Shown here one piece after another: positions 21,933 to 32,685 of a stretch of 51,961 nucleotides of DNA. Location of the stretch: positions 1-51,961 of the forward strand of contig MZNV01002831.1 of the NCBI GenBank assembly GCA_002081555.1, in the 5' to 3' direction. The position numbers were made by a program, and so were the translations under genes. Origin of the DNA: Protostelium mycophagum (Eukaryota > Evosea > Variosea > Protosteliida > Protosteliaceae). The notes beneath the pieces were generated by a model. That model was not told the origin of the DNA. It did not search any database and worked only from the letters and a program-made list of their open reading frames with translations. The number at the start of each line of letters is the position of its first letter. Positions within the stretch are counted from its first letter, which is position 1.

Positions 21933-24141
21933 TTACTCAGAGGGTGGGGAATTCCTCTGGAGGTAGTCTGTTGATGTATAATAATTATGCATTCTTATTT
22001 CAATTCTTGGGCTCATATGTTCTTCACTATCTCTTCTTCTAGAATAATCATTTCTGTTGCTATCACTGTGGCTTCTAATGCTGTCACTTCGAATGTTGTC
22101 GCGATTGTCACTTCTGATGGTGTCACTTCGGGTGTCGTCAACCCTGCTACTATCGGTTCTATTGCTGTTATCACTCCTGATATCACTTCTGGCGCTCTCT
22201 GTTCTGCTGTTGTGATTGTCGGTCCTTTCATTGCTGTTTCCACTTCTGATATCACTCCTATTGGAATAATGGCTTCTGTTGTCACTTTTGTTGCTTCTGT
22301 TGTCGCCGCTTCTGATATCGTTTCTATTGTTGTCGCTTCTGATATCATTTCTATTGCTGTTATTGGTTCTGCTGCTGTATTCTATTCTACCGTGAACATT
22401 TCTATTATCTCTATTTGAATTTTCGCTTCTGCTCTTGTCGCTATCAACCCTTCTATCAGTCATATTGGGGCTCTGAATCCTTGTACTTTTATCTTTTTGG
22501 CTGAATATATGAGATTATGAATAGAACATTCTATAAATAGATGCATCACTTACCTATTTGTTGTCTGTGTACTCCTTGTGGCGTCTGGTGTGGTCTTTGC
22601 GTCTCTAGGTGTTGTTATAGAGGGTATATTTCCTTGGCTGGGGTTTGCAGCTGGTGTCACCGGTTTCGGTTGGTTTTCGGCATCTTTACTTGCTGCGGTT
22701 TTGACTATCGTTGGTGCTGTAACTGTGACTTGCCGTTGATTTTCTCTACTGCAAGGCATCAGAAAAAAAAGTGAATATCTGATGACCTAATTTTAGCGTC
22801 TTTTTTGGGGGGTTCGGGGTCTGTTGGTGAAGTTCTCATCTGAACAGATGGTGATGGGGTGTCAGGGATACTTTGTCGCATATCTACTAGATTGCGCTTC
22901 AGCTTCATTTCCACTCGCCCTGTATCACCATAAATACTCATCAATTCATTTTATATGACATTTATAAATTTATATCTTGGAATTTGAAAGTGAATATTAC
23001 ATTTCTGATGCCAAATTTTGTCAGAATATTTAATTTGAAGATAAATATATAATGTACAATTCCGAAGATATAAAAAGATAGGCAGGCTCACTGATGTCTT
23101 CCTTGAACTTGTCAATTGACTCCATCTTACTACCCGTGGTACTTCCAGTTTTAATGACTTCGTGTGCGATTTCAAGCTCTCTGATCTTATTATCTTTGAT
23201 ATATATCTCCATTTTCAATTTGTCCACCACTTGGTGATTTTTCTTCATGATCTCGTCCATTTTATGTAATTTCATCAAGGCAATTTCTTTCTGCTCTTGG
23301 ATGATTACCATCTCTGCGTGTCAGTACAGATTGTATCGTATTACAATAAGAGTTGTATTTTTTTGCTGTTTGATTTTATGTGTATTTTGCAAAGCAACGC
23401 CTTTAGCTCTGCCAGCGAGATTTTAGTCTGATTCTGCCGTATTCATCAAAGAATTCTTAACATCCTTCTTTATGATTCAGCAGAAAGACAAGTTTGGTTT
23501 CAAGAAGATAAAGATGCATTGAGTCGCGTAAGTATAAATACCTGTCTGGAAATGTTTTCCTTTTCCTCCGTGAGTTGGGCCACTTTTATTTGCATCTTCT
23601 CAGAATTAATTCAAACATTTTTTATATTCGAATTAATAGATCACCTCTCTGACCACCTCTTCCAGCCTCTCTTTGTCGCGTTGTAGTTCCGGCGGCGGAG
23701 ACTGAATATTTGTGCCCGGCACAATATTTTGCAACGACGACAGAGAGTTTTCACGTGCCTTTTCCCTGATTTTGTCCAGCAGAATTTTATGTTTTGTTTC
23801 CAGGACAGCAAAATCTCGTTGTAGATTGAGATGCCGTTGTTGTAGTTCGTCGTTTGCGGACTTTGTGTTTCGGTTTTCTGCGATGGCTTCTTCATACCTT
23901 TTCAATAGATGATTGTATTTTTGAATTGTAGACTGGTTCTCTCCCTCCAACGTTACGACTTGGGCTTTTACAATCATTAATAGAAGAATAATGACGTGTA
24001 ATTGCTTTGTGAGGAGAGTAAATAATAATGATATATATCTCGAGGAGTAGATATATATGTAGAAATGTAAATAATAGAATTACATTTCAGAGTGGTGATA
24101 TATTCGCCCATCACTTGCGTTGCTTTTTCCACAGCGGACAT
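21933..24141 (-). CDS. Coiled-coil protein with Arg/Ser/Asp/Asn-rich C-terminal repeats
   Basis: Start ATG 24141 (MSAVEKATQVMGEYITTLK) joins across a GTAATT...AAAAG intron to a long Glu/Lys/Leu coiled coil (residues about 20-130, e.g. LLKRYEEAIAENRNTKS, LETKHKILLDKIREKA). More coiled-coil exons follow near 23640-23580 and 23330-23090. A Pro/Thr/Ser-rich stretch is encoded at 22960-22550. A low-complexity tail is encoded at 22463-21933, dominated by RSD, NRND, IRSDN and similar words, ending at TAA 21933. Splices at 22759/22786, 22540/22505 and 23088/22920 keep frame. Those between 23580 and 23330 are uncertain. No family is recognised; a structural or RNA-associated role would be guesswork. 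Confidence 0.68.
22020..22420 (-). repeat. Degenerate RSD(N/I)-coding repeats
   Basis: The plus strand shows many near-copies of TCTGATATCACTTCT and CACTTCTGATGGTGTC-type words. On the minus strand they encode recurring R-S-D-I/N-R blocks. Units are irregular in length but stay in frame, indicating repeat expansion inside coding sequence. Confidence 0.75.
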
Positions 24142-24201
24142 CCTTTTTTACTCAATTTTTTTTTCATTTTTTCTCGATTCTTTTATACAAAAACTCACTT
24201 T

Positions 24202-24924
24202 TTATGATTTTCTGAGAAGGCTGCAGTCAGGCGCTGAATCCTTTGTTTTTTCGTCAATTTTTGAGGCACTGTTGTCTGGTTGTAGTTGGTGGTGGGTGTT
24301 GTAGTCTGCCGATTTGTGGTGTGGTGCTCTAGATAACGCTTCATTCGCATTTTTGCGATATTTCGCTGATTCGCATCTCTGAGCCATATTTTGAAACGGT
24401 TTGCTGTTACACTGGATGTGTATGTCACTGATTAAGATCTTTCATAAATTGTTTATAGAACGAGATGAATGTCTTTGATCATGATTAGCAACTCACTCTA
24501 TCATGGTGGGACTTTTTAGTATGTCTTGCAACTGATTGATCCTCGCTGACAGACGAAACAATGCTTCCAGTGTTTGACTTGCTCCTTCTATATCTTTGCT
24601 GCGAGTTCCTCAGCCCATTGAGGTCATGCAATGTTCGTCACTTGATGCTTACTTCGATAGCATTTGAAAAAAATTGATCTGTAACACTTCTAAGAGGATG
24701 GGATAATTGTATTCTTCACCAGCTATCCGTCTATATAGAATAAGCTCGTATTCTTAAATAAGTTAGAAGTACTTGGTGTAGGAGAGCAGATCGTCCCATT
24801 GAGAACGATCAAAGAGTTCGTCCCAAGTGCTGATGTTAAACTCAGTCTCCCTATGCACATCAGATGATGGACCTTCACATGATAATGAGAAGAAGGCATT
24901 GAAATTCTTTGAGATCACTTGCAT
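24202..24924 (-). CDS. Unrecognised helical protein
   Basis: Four exons can be joined from ATG 24924 (MQVISKNFNAFFSLSCEG) to TAA 24202. The protein has a compact hydrophobic/aromatic N-terminal half (TWDELFDRSQWDDLLSYTK, PILLEVLQINFFQMLS, LEALFRLSARINQLQDILK) that looks all-helical. The C-terminal tail is hydrophilic, with His, Asn and Gln (KYRKNANEALSRAPHHKS). The splice CCAA|GTACTT is weak, but the frame is kept across all joins. The upstream frame is closed by a stop, so 24924 is the first ATG. No family is recognised. It lies 60 bases upstream of the coiled-coil gene on the same strand and diverges from the helicase gene. Confidence 0.6.
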
Positions 24925-25151
24925 TTCAGGTGCTGCAACGAGGACTTTCCACGACAATAATTAAATCCGTTTGGGCCTTATTTCTGCGATTTTCAAGTTG
25001 AAAATATGAGATTTCTTCAACATTCTTCATCTTTTCTTCGCGTTTTTTATTACCGAGAGGCTTCACGTTAAGTTGACGCGGACCTTATCAGCCAGAGAAT
25101 GTTGAGAAACGGTCATTTTTAGAGGACACACTCCTGCATCACACAGACATC

Positions 25152-27931
25152 ATGGCCAAGAGAAAAGTAGAATCAGAGTCTGAGGAGGAGAGAAGCTCAG
25201 GACACAGCAGCTCCTCAGAGTCCGAAGTAGAAGTCAAGAAGACCACAAAGAAGGAAGTCAAGGTATATACCATGCAGTGACATCTGTGTCATTGTTGGCA
25301 ATCTGCACAGCTGTTTCTGATAATCATCAGAAATCGAAAGATCAGGAGAAGGAGGAGAAGGCCGTCAAGAAACAGAAAGTCACAGAGGACAAATCTGTGC
25401 CCACAAAAACAGATGCCACCGATCCTGTGAGTGTTCAGAAGATACCTACTTATTTCTGACATCACTAGAACCTCATCACCAACTTTAGAGTCTCCCAAGA
25501 CACACGTCTCGCCTTAGCTTCCAAAGGAATCACTTCATTTTTCCCCATACAAAAGGCCACCTTCGATCCCATCTTTGACGGGACTGATGTCATCGGCAGA
25601 GGTATTTCAATCTCTAAAGGCGACGTCTTTCTGATGAATTCATAGCCAAGACTGGAACTGGAAAGACTTTTGCCTTCGCGGTGCCCACAGTAGAAAGAAT
25701 TTTGAACAGCTTCACACCCGCAAAACAAAATTGTCCCAGAGCAATCGTGATGGCACCTACTCGTGAACTCGCCAAACAGATCGCAGCAGACTTTGAGCTC
25801 TTGTCTAAGAAGGTCAAAGTACACTGTGTCTACGGTGGTGTAGACATGCACTCACAGAGTGAGTGATCTTGCATCGTCAAGTGCTTATGTTGTTCTTTTG
25901 AGCACAAAATGCGTCATCTTACTTGGCAAAGCACAAGCAGTCAAATGCTTCAAGGACGACAAACTAAAGGGATGCAGAGTCAGCATTATACAAGGGTGTC
26001 CACGTCATCGTTGGAACACCAGGTAGAGTTAAGGACATGATCCAAAGACAGTACTTGAGCTTGATCAACATCGATTACGTCATTCTCGATGAGGCCGATG
26101 AGATGTTGAAGATCGGGTTCAAAGATGATGTAGAGGAGATCCTCAGTAACATCCCAAAGTAAGATATCTTCATCTATCAGAGATGACATCATGCCGAGCT
26201 GCTTAGAATAGAATGGCTGTGGTTTGCATTGCGGCTCTGCCGCAACTTCCCTTCGCCCTACCTCTGTACACGAAAACAAAAACTATCTCCTGAAAATCTT
26301 CAGGGAAAAAGACAGACAGACCTTGTTGTTCTCTGCCACACTACCAGGATGGGTCAAGTCTATTGTCCAATCACACATGAAGCCCAACCATATCACCATA
26401 GATCTTGTCAAAGAACAAAAGACCTCAGTGTCAGACACCATCACCTACTACGCGACACCCCTCCGGTAAATGCCACTTCATCACAAAATTTCGCTGAAAA
26501 TTCCAGTGGGTCATTCGTGGAGGTTCTGGAATCTCTCCACGGTATTTACGCTCCCGAAGGAGGAAGAACGATCGTGTTCTGTGGAACAAAAGCTGGATGT
26601 TCACAACTGGCGTCACAAGCCAAAGTTAGTGGAAAGGCGATGGCCATCCACGGAGACATCAGTCAGCCTCTTAGAGAACAGACACTCGCCAACTTTAAGA
26701 ACGGAAGGTGAGCTATTTTTAGATCTCGTCTACACAGTACTGACCGTTGTAGATTCTCAACTCTGATCGCTACCAACGTCGCCGCCAGAGGTCTCGACAT
26801 CCCCAAGGTGAAATTTCATGGAGATTTCATCACATGCTCACGTGACCCAGGTCGACCTCGTCGTCCAGATCGGTATGCCACAAGTGTTTGAGGACTTTGT
26901 GCACAGAAGTGGGCGTACTGGAAGAGCAGGCAGAAAGGGAGTCTGTATATTGGCATACCTCATGAAAGAGAAGGAAGAGGTTTCAAGACTCGCCAGACAG
27001 ACCGGGATCAAGTTCCAAGAGCTGAAGCCACCCACAACAGAGGACAAGATGGTGTCTCTCACAGTGAAGGTGAAGTTGATTCGTTGTAGAAGAGTACTGA
27101 CTGGGGCCAGGCCAAGGCTTCCATTGAGGAAGTGGACCCCAACATGGCTAAGCAATTCACTAAAGTAGCAAAGGAGCTCATCGGTGAGTATCTATCAATA
27201 TCATCCTGTATACACACTGTATCTGTCCAAACCTCATCTACAACGCTGACACCCCACAGAGACAAAAGGAGCCGAGTCCGCCCTGGCCTCCGCCCTCGCT
27301 CACATCGCTGGATACGCCCAAGAACCATTATCGAGATCCTTATTGATATGGTCAGGTCCAGAACAGGGAAATTACACCACATTGAAGCTTTCAAAACCCA
27401 CATCCGACGCAAAGGCATTAGAAGCCGAGGTACAAGTGAGTACCCACTTTATACGCGTTGTAGATCTGATTGTGTTGTAGATGCTCGGAATCCAACCCAC
27501 AAAACTTCTCTGGGGAGCTGATGCTTCGTATGTTGACGTCCCCGTAGGAGAGGCCAGACAGCTCTTAAACGATGTGAAGGAGTTCTCCATCGCTAAATCT
27601 ATTCCACACCACATGAAGGGCAATATAGACAGTGAGTCTTATACATTATCGGAACCTTCTCATCTAAATAGGAGATCAAAACAACGGAAACAGAGGTGGA
27701 GGCAGAGGTGGAAACAGAGGTGGATATGGAGGTGGAAATGGAGGTGGATGGAAGAACCGTGACTCCTCGAATGGAGGTGGATACGGTGGAAACAAGGGCG
27801 GATACGGAGGTGGAAACGGAGGTGGATATGGAGGTAAAAGCGGAGGCGGATATGGAGGTGGAAACAGCAACTACGGAAGTGGAACATCATTCGCATCCTC
27901 ACAAAAAGCCAAAAAGATTTCTTTTGATTGA
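25152..27931 (+). CDS. DDX21/Gu-type nucleolar DEAD-box RNA helicase with GUCT domain
   Basis: Start ATG 25152 ([16 protein letters not shown]) opens an acidic/basic N-terminus. Q-motif region FFPIQKA is followed by motif I AKTGTGKT, Ia PTRELA, Ib TPGR, motif II DEAD, motif [26 protein letters not shown] and [17 protein letters not shown]-like domain follows ([35 protein letters not shown]), and the last exon encodes a Gly-rich RGG/GGY tail ending at TGA 27931. Family members unwind RNA in the nucleolus during rRNA processing. Introns are in frame at 26161-26303 and 26470-26512 among others. Codon use is GC-richer than its neighbours. AATAAA at 27933-27938 is a likely poly(A) signal. The stop is 32 bases from the convergent gene. 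Confidence 0.96.
26230..26244. repeat. Palindrome TGCGGC-TCT-GCCGCA in an intron
   Basis: A 15-base perfect palindrome with a 3-base centre lies within the helicase intron 26161-26303. A matching palindrome occurs at 47460-47474 in a G6PD intron, and degenerate relatives at 39178 and 39260. Confidence 0.85.
27684..27870 (+). repeat. GGNGGN-rich coding repeat (RGG/GGY tail)
   Basis: Recurrent GGAGGTGGA and GGTGGATATGGA hexamer/nonamer words encode the Gly-Gly-Gly-Tyr/Asn/Arg tail of the helicase. Such tails bind RNA and favour condensates. Confidence 0.85.
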
Positions 27932-27932
27932 G

Positions 27933-27938
27933 AATAAA
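27933..27938 (+). terminator. Poly(A) signal AATAAA of the helicase gene
   Basis: AATAAA begins one base after the TGA stop. It lies in the 32-base gap to the convergent prenyltransferase gene, so the two 3' UTRs must overlap. Confidence 0.5.
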
Positions 27939-27963
27939 ACACTGAGGATTTTTTCAATTTCAT

Positions 27964-29690
27964 TTATATTTTCACTCCACTGATGAAGATACCAACAGCA
28001 AACAAGAGCGAGAACTGCAAACTGAATGCGGCTATCCTCTCTGGCATCTCCTTCATCTTTCCTTGCTTGAAATCCTCTATCGCTGCGAGGGCGGTGGGCA
28101 GGGTCAGAACGGGCAGAAGCAAAAAGAAACATCTCGCTCCCTCTACAACACATCAATTTCCAATCTTGAATTTTAAAATTTAAATCTCACCGCCATAGAC
28201 GAAGATGTAGAAGGGGAGGCAGATGAAGGATGAGAAGAAGAGGACACAGTGCGCGAAAAAAGAAGCTTTTGGGCCAATAATGTTGGCCACTGTCTTAACT
28301 CCGGCTTGTTTGTCACCAACTGCATCTCTCGCTGGAATTGTTGAGTGATTATTCATATGATTTTTAGAAGGCAAATGTCATGCATCAGAAAGGCGCACAA
28401 AGATGTCAGATGATTACAAAGCTGTAAAGCTGTGATGAACTATACAAATATAATCACTTTGCGTGAAGCATGTGGTTTGTCATAATCGCTTTTCGGGATT
28501 ATTAAAGAATAATTGCCAACAAGTACCATTTTGAAAAACAAAAATGATCCTGATTTGAAAATAAAAAATTTTTCATTGCAGTGAGTTTAAAAATTAAATC
28601 ACATTTCTAAAAATTCTAGAATATACAAAGTTGAAATAAAAATTGCTCCACAACTCACCGTTATTGGAGTGGACGATGGCATCTGTCAAGAAGGCGTTTG
28701 GGATGGAGAATGTACAAGCTGATAGAGATGAGAGCACTGTGGATGTCCCGGTGGTCACACCAGCTGATAACTGTATGTAATATGCTCCCTCTACAATTAA
28801 AGGTCCGAAAGCAATCAATGTGGCCAAATCACCTACAAAATTATTCAATGTACATTCATCACAATTTTATTTTTCATTTTTATTGAATTTATTATTTTAC
28901 GTTATTCAAGAGAAGATTCAAAATATATACCAAGTGCCATGTATTTGAGGGAGTAAGGACTGGCAGTGTAGAAATAAGCAATAAAACATCCAAGTGCGAA
29001 TCTTGCGGCCATTCCAATAGCTCTTGCCATCGTTGGCATGGATACCACCAAAATGGTACCTTCAAGTTTTCAGAAATGATATCTTTGTGTCACAATATCC
29101 TGGCTTCATATTGCTCACAATTTACGCGACGAATATTAGAGATCGCTTTTTCCTCTGTATTTTTTGTTGTATTTTGTGATTTTTAGAAATTTATTCATTT
29201 CATGTTTCTCTTGAAATTATCTTTGAAATAATTCGTCAGAAGAGACTCACCGACCACAGCCGATCCCAATAGGAAAGCTTTCAGGTGGAGCCTATCCGTT
29301 TTAGAGTCAAATGATGAGTTGATCTCACTTGATGTCTTGAGGAGTGAAGCGGGTATCGAACATGGCGCGATCACCTGATGTCTCTTTTTTGTCAACTCCT
29401 CTCTTGACATCGTCAGATACAAAAAATAAAGTCTTGACTGACCTTCCAATCATAATACGAATTAGCCAAGTTTGCGATGGTATGGACTCCACAAGCACCC
29501 AAAACACTCAAGAGAAAGTGAAATAAGGAGAAACTTCCCGAAGAGTTGTACCCTAATAAAACATGAGGTCAATTTAAAGACAAGCGATCATACCGAGAAG
29601 TGCACCAATGAGAACACTGCCAAAGGAGCAGGTCAAAGTCCAGAATCTCCACGCTGTACTGAGATCTTGTAATAAGCTGTTTTGTGCCAT
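27964..29690 (-). CDS. UbiA-superfamily prenyltransferase, UBIAD1/MenA-like
   Basis: Eight exons (29690-29594, 29552-29443, 29402-29329, 29291-29251, 29059-28931, 28832-28659, 28331-28191, 28142-27964) give 314 residues. The first Asp motif region reads NLANSYYDWKRGVDKKETSGD. It is followed by YTASPYSLKYMALGDLATLI, FGPLIVEGAYYIQL, and the second motif HSNNARDAVGDKQAGVKT with its DxxxD. Eight or nine hydrophobic helices follow the UbiA pattern. The order and wording fit MenA (1,4-dihydroxy-2-naphthoate prenyltransferase) and animal UBIAD1 (menaquinone-4 synthesis), so a quinone prenylation role in a membrane is likely. The exact acceptor is uncertain, since related enzymes use other rings. All exon phases agree, which strongly supports the model. 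Confidence 0.9.
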
Positions 29691-29797
29691 GATTGTGTTG
29701 ATACTGTGGATCTGATTCTTTAGACCAAAGATTTGCGACGAAATAAATATTTCGTTGTAATGCCTTGCAGAGATCACATCACGTCGTCCACGAAATC

Positions 29798-30643
29798 ATG
29801 AGCACACAACTGGCCTCTGCTGCACTGCCTGCTTCCCGTGAAAAAGGAGTTAAAGTAGGAGATATTAATAGAGAGAAAGTATGTCCATTCTTAATGAGAT
29901 TGTATTTCCGTTTTGGAGGACATCAGAGGTGAGACGGGAACATTAGGTGCGGACCTAATTCTGAAAGATTACAATACTTTGATTCAAGATCAGCACACAG
30001 AAAAGAGGCCGAAGAACTTCAGATCTACACATGGTATGATTCAGCTTTGATTTGATTATGATCTTCTTGAGTTAAACATTGGAACCGAGATGTTCTTCCT
30101 TATCGAAGTACGACTCATTTTCCCAAGGAGGGACGCCACATTGAAAGAGTTAACTGAACTCGTGAGAGATTCCGTACCAGATCTCAAATATAGAAGCTTC
30201 CGCTTAGAATTTGGTTGGGTCTATCCAGATACGTGAGTGACACTTGACAAAGCGATGATCTCATCACCAGAGCCAAGTCCCGCTCGTAGAAATAATCTTT
30301 CTCGCACAAATTCACACGTGATCCTCTTTTCATCTAATGCCGGCTGTCTTTAAGGGCTGTAAAGACAAAAAAAACAAAGTAGTAAACGATGTGAATGGAC
30401 AAAAGTGTTTCTCAGACATGGCGAGATTTTTAAACATGCTTCTAAATTGAAATAATCTCTTTGCCATCAAAAAGATCTCATACGACCCGTGCTGACCTCA
30501 ATAGCAAGGGGCTCATGACGATGAGAGAAGTGGGCATTACACACACCAAGACCAGAAACAGTGATACAAAAGACGAAAAGACTATTGACCAGCTTGGATA
30601 CGTCATAGGAGATTTTGTTTCTGTTGCTATTTTCAGAGAATAA
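29798..30643 (+). CDS. SAP18: SAP18 (Sin3/HDAC and ASAP-complex component)
   Basis: Four exons (29798-29928, 29968-30033, 30128-30232, 30475-30643) give 156 residues; animal SAP18 is ~153. Diagnostic segments are REKVCPFLMRLYFRFGGHQR, EELQIYTWRDATLKELTEL, and near the end REVGITHTKTR and LGYVIGDFVSVAI. The ubiquitin-like fold protein links to the Sin3 histone deacetylase complex and to the ASAP/exon-junction complex (with RNPS1 and Acinus). The last intron (242 bases) is the longest in the gene. It diverges from the prenyltransferase across 107 bases. Confidence 0.95.
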
Positions 30644-31079
30644 ACAGTCTTTTCACTTGTAAAGTGATCTCGCATCATGTATCGAAAAATAATTAAATCT
30701 TATCAATAAATATTTATAATAAATATTTTACTTTTTTAACCTCAATTTGGTGGTTCTATCTGATGTTGGACTCAACAAAAGTTATAAAATCCAAAAATAA
30801 TCCACGGTGGATAGAAATCACCCTGGTTCTCGTGTCATAGTGAGATGCGCCTTGTATTTCCACGCCCACAGCCAGGAAGAGATGGATAAATATAATCATA
30901 TCAGTATTCACCTTTACTTCCATCTTTGTGAGGGAAAGTCCGAGAGGACGTGACGCTTCCGATCGGTGGAGGGAAGGTTTATTGTTAAAACCAAGGTTAT
31001 GAGGATGAAAATGCAAGATGGTCGCGTTTCATAACGTGAAACACATACGGTGTGACTGGCGTGATCAAGTCATAAGGGC
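30644..31079. other. Intergenic region, no gene seen
   Basis: The first ~100 bases are AT-rich (SAP18 3' UTR). A minus-strand frame at 30756-31016 lacks an ATG start and any motif. The rest is probably the promoter of the first C2H2 gene. Confidence 0.5.
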
Positions 31080-31682
31080 ATGGAAGACACGTTCGTGAGG
31101 ATTTTAAATATGGAGGTGGTCACACAGTTTTCACCAGGATTGCAACAAACAGATAGAACTGAAACTCCGAATATGCAGCATCTGTTGAATATAGAGAACG
31201 AACATCCCACCATAGATCGTGAGAGGCTTGTCACATGGATGCATGTGAAGGTTCACGCCAACGGCAACTGCTCAATACAGAAACCACCATCACTAAGCGT
31301 GGACTTGAACACACCACGCTTCGTTGCATCAAGAGTGATGAAGACTTCCTCTTGGAATCAATCTGCCCTTAGCCCACGATTACACGCACAGCTTCCCTCC
31401 CTCCCTGCCCTCCTCCGTTCAGGTGAGCATGCGCTTCTTCAAATTGAGCCATGTCTGACTCTCATCGCAGTCGACAACCTCAGCCCAACAATATACACCG
31501 ATTTAGAATGCCTATATAATGCCAGAATCAAGAAGCGCAGGAAGAGAGATGAGGTCGACAGGAAACACGAGTGCCCTCTCAAGTCATGTGGTAGAGGATA
31601 CGGCACAGAAGGGGCTCTGAAGACACACATGAAACTGAAACACAGAGGATTGCTTACAAAATTAACTGGAGTCCCTGAATAG
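31080..31682 (+). CDS. C2H2 zinc-finger protein, copy A of a tandem pair
   Basis: The frame is open from ATG 31080 to TAG 31682 (up to 200 residues). A GTGAGC...CGCAG segment of 48 bases (31422-31469) is probably an in-frame intron. A conserved block (RERLVTWMHVKVHANG, CSIQKPP) precedes a variable linker. A basic stretch (KKRRKRDEVDRKHE) and one C2H2 finger of the CPLKSCGRGYGTEGALKTH type (C-x4-C-x12-H-x4-H) are at the C-terminus. Single fingers of this KAYGSE/GTEGxLxxH form occur in fungal and plant regulators. A DNA-binding role is likely but targets are unknown. In-frame ATG at 31173 aligns with the start of copy B and is an alternative start. Confidence 0.8.
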   Translation: MEDTFVRILNMEVVTQFSPGLQQTDRTETPNMQHLLNIENEHPTIDRERLVTWMHVKVHANGNCSIQKPPSLSVDLNTPRFVASRVMKTSSWNQSALSPRLHAQLPSLPALLRSGEHALLQIEPCLTLIAVDNLSPTIYTDLECLYNARIKKRRKRDEVDRKHECPLKSCGRGYGTEGALKTHMKLKHRGLLTKLTGVPE

Positions 31683-32154
31683 AAGAATCCTGAAATGAGT
31701 TGTAGAATTAAAATGTAGATGTCATCAAAAACAGTCTTTTTTCCGGTGTCAATTTGATGTGCACAAGGACGGAATGTTGGGCAACCGGTGAAAATCCCCC
31801 GTGGTGGGAACCATATTCTTTGACATCTCCGTCGGGAAAGATGCTTCGCTCCAACTCTGACAGGATTGTTGTGAACAGAAGAATCAAGTTGAGGGATCTG
31901 CGAAACTCTCGCAATCACAACCGTGTTATTAAGCAACCGTTCCAAGATTCGGTGCACATACATCACCCAAGACTGTATTAATATCAGGCGGCATGCGCAA
32001 CCTGTCGATGGATTATCGCGGTGCACATTGACCGTGATAAATATTTGCCTCACCTTTCTGTGGAGTAAATCTGGTGGGAGGTTCCACGGAAAACGGTACA
32101 ACGTCACACCGACTTTTTCACCACGCTTTTGGTCATTCAGATCCAGACATACAG
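31683..32154. other. Spacer between tandem C2H2 genes
   Basis: No coding signal on the plus strand. A long minus-strand frame (31439-32107) covers it but overlaps copy A and has no recognisable motif, so it is not called. The spacer should carry the copy A 3' end and the copy B promoter. Confidence 0.45.
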
Positions 32155-32588
32155 ATGCAAAGCATCCTCAATACAGAGAACTCATGCCCCGCAATCGATA
32201 GTGATCGGCTCGTAACTTGGATGCACGTGAAAGTGCGCGCTGATGGCAAGTGTTCGATCCAACAACCTCCGCTCAGTTTCACAACTCAGCCCCTTCCAAC
32301 CATTAGAGACGCTCTATCTTTTGGTGGGAGACCTCTTTAATTCCTGACTGACAATTTGAAGCCGGGAAGAGTGTCCCAGCCATCTTCAATGATGTGGAGA
32401 TCTCTAAAATTATAAAGAAACGCAAGAAGATGAGAGAAGTGGACAGAAAGTATGGTTGCCCCGTCCACCTATGTGGAAAAGCTTATGGAACAGAGGGATC
32501 ACTCAGAGCACACGTCAGAATGAAGCATGGGGAATTAATAGGATCTTCGAGGACCGAAAATCAAAACAGAACTGTACATAAAATGTGA
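32155..32588 (+). CDS. C2H2 zinc-finger protein, copy B of a tandem pair
   Basis: Two exons from ATG 32155 (MQSILNTENSCPAIDSDR), joined at TTTTG|GTGGGA...GAAG|CC near 32330-32362, end at TGA 32588. It repeats the layout of copy A: DRLVTWMHVKVRADGKCSIQ, a shorter linker, a basic run (KKRKKMREVDRKYG), and a single C2H2 finger (CPVHLCGKAYGTEGSLRAH). The two copies have diverged in the linker but keep the N-terminal block and the finger, so both are probably under constraint. It is followed after 97 bases by the aminopeptidase gene. Confidence 0.78.
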
Positions 32589-32685
32589 TATCGCTGCGCC
32601 AAGATTTTTCATCGCAGGTTTTTGCAATTGTCTGGTCTACAACCAATCAAAAAATTTGTTGGAGTCGAATTTTGATCACATCAAC

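Noticed and set aside
22013-22418. Long alternative frames on both strands across the RSD-rich exon, including hydrophobic Ile/Val/Thr-rich ones
   Set aside because: Repetitive sequence stays open in several frames. Only the minus-strand RSD frame joins by splicing to the upstream coiled-coil exons.
27660-27902. Minus-strand Pro/His/Phe-rich frames opposite the helicase tail
   Set aside because: They are antisense shadows of the GGNGGN repeat that encodes the Gly-rich tail.
30756-31016. Minus-strand frame between SAP18 and the C2H2 genes
   Set aside because: It has no ATG start, no splice partner and no recognisable domain.
31439-32107. A 222-codon minus-strand open frame
   Set aside because: It overlaps the well-supported C2H2 copy A, shows no motif, and its composition looks like an antisense shadow.
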